In this document: positions 8,263 through 8,753 of the stretch, piece after piece
Layout of the letters: each line of letters begins with the position of its first letter
Numbering within the stretch: the first letter of the stretch is position 1
Source of the DNA: DAIRVC01 sp036803025
Lineage (GTDB): Bacteria; Chloroflexota; Anaerolineae; Anaerolineales; E44-bin32
Assembly (NCBI GenBank): GCA_036803025.1
Contig: DAIRVC010000110.1
Coordinates: 1-8,753, forward strand
Direction: 5' to 3'
DNA length: 8,753 nucleotides
Made by a program: the position numbers and the translations under genes
Notes under the pieces: generated by a model
What the model saw: the letters and a program-made list of their open reading frames with translations, nothing else
Told to the model about the DNA's origin: nothing
Database searches by the model: none

Positions 8263-8753
8263 TCAGGGTTGCACGTAAAGCCGGCGGTAGATGGAGAAGA
8301 TCTCATAGATCCGACGGATGTAGTTGTGCGGCTCCTGCAGGCGGATGACCTCCAGGAAGAGGTCGGGGTCATCGGGGGCGAGGGATTCCCAGATCTCGGC
8401 ATTGCCGGGACCGGCGTTGTAGGCAGCCAGTGCGGCATATAGATCCCCATCGAAGCGTTGGCGCTGCTCGGCCAGGTAGTGGGCGCCGAAGCGCACGCTG
8501 ACGAACGGGCGGTACAGATCCGGCGTCGTGTAGCCCGGGGGCCAACCGAGCGCATCTGCGATAGCCTGGCCCGTGCTGGGGATGACTTGCATCAGCCCGC
8601 GCGCCGAAGCGGTCGAGACGGCGAAGCCTTCGAACAGGCTCTCCTGGCGGACCACGGAGAGCAGGAACATCCCATCGAAACCCTCGGCCAGCGCCGCCGG
8701 CAGAATCAGGTCGCCGAAGTACGGGCCGAAGCGGATGCGGTTGAAGTAGACCG
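8263..8753 (-). CDS. lytic transglycosylase, SLT domain (N-terminus beyond window edge)
   Basis: The 162 visible C-terminal residues form a Slt70-type transglycosylase domain, which cleaves the MurNAc-GlcNAc bond of peptidoglycan to give 1,6-anhydro ends. Counting from the first full codon at the window edge, the catalytic glutamate is Glu37 in VVRQESLF, followed by SARGLMQVIPSTG, AALAAYNAGPG and finally NYIRRIYEIFSIY, the usual order of the four family motifs. The frame is open to the right edge (VYFNRIRFGPYFGDL at the edge). An internal ATG at 8670 lies only nine residues before the catalytic Glu and would cut off the first helix of the domain, so it is not the true start. Full-length relatives usually carry a signal sequence and a helical/TPR-like region upstream, so an extracytoplasmic location is expected but cannot be seen. 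The stop is TGA at 8265-8263. Confidence 0.93.
   Translation of the reverse strand, partial: VYFNRIRFGPYFGDLILPAALAEGFDGMFLLSVVRQESLFEGFAVSTASARGLMQVIPSTGQAIADALGWPPGYTTPDLYRPFVSVRFGAHYLAEQRQRFDGDLYAALAAYNAGPGNAEIWESLAPDDPDLFLEVIRLQEPHNYIRRIYEIFSIYRRLYVQP

Noticed and set aside
7986..8348. Plus-strand open frame (120 codons) and minus-strand frames at 7817-8221 and 8002-8214 in the convergent gap
   Set aside because: No domain, no clear ribosome-binding site, and they overlap the ends of real genes; no support beyond being open.

Overview
The window is GC-rich bacterial DNA with tight gene packing. It holds a five-gene operon on the minus strand (about 6276 down to the left edge), one plus-strand gene running away from it, and the 3' part of a further minus-strand gene entering from the right edge. 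A Bacillus FadN-type multifunctional beta-oxidation protein, paired acyl-CoA dehydrogenases, a KstR2-like TetR regulator, a small M1 peptidase with a lipoprotein-like leader and an SLT transglycosylase would fit a Chloroflexota/Anaerolineae-like organism. That placement is impression only; nothing in the window fixes taxonomy.

Operon, in order of transcription (minus strand): promoter and an 18-bp perfect palindromic operator (6225-6276); a TetR-family regulator (6216-5635); an MBL-fold hydrolase with a complete metal-ligand set and a C-terminal winged-helix-like tail (5635-4559), joined to the regulator by a TGATG stop/start overlap; acyl-CoA dehydrogenase B, which lacks the catalytic glutamate (4501-3410); acyl-CoA dehydrogenase A, which has it (3384-2128); and a FadN-type 3-hydroxyacyl-CoA dehydrogenase/enoyl-CoA hydratase (2081 to the left edge, C-terminus missing). 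Gaps are -1, 57, 25 and 46 bases, and each of the last three genes has a good Shine-Dalgarno sequence.

Together the operon encodes three of the four steps of a beta-oxidation spiral: dehydrogenation by the A/B pair, then hydration and second oxidation by the FadN-type protein. A thiolase would be expected just beyond the left edge, as in the Bacillus fadN-fadA-fadE operon. The MBL enzyme may act on a thioester or ester of the same pathway, which is inference. The TetR protein most simply represses its own operon by covering the transcription start.

The right side holds a compact M1-family metallopeptidase with an N-terminal lipoprotein-like signal (6421-7851, plus strand), a 411-base convergent intergenic stretch with no recognisable gene, and the C-terminal SLT domain of a lytic transglycosylase (8263 to the right edge, minus strand).

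The most interesting points are the predicted heteromeric acyl-CoA dehydrogenase made of one competent and one glutamate-less subunit, and the very clear promoter/operator arrangement that also fixes the regulator's true start codon. I found no mobile element, CRISPR array, RNA gene or evident phage or defence system.
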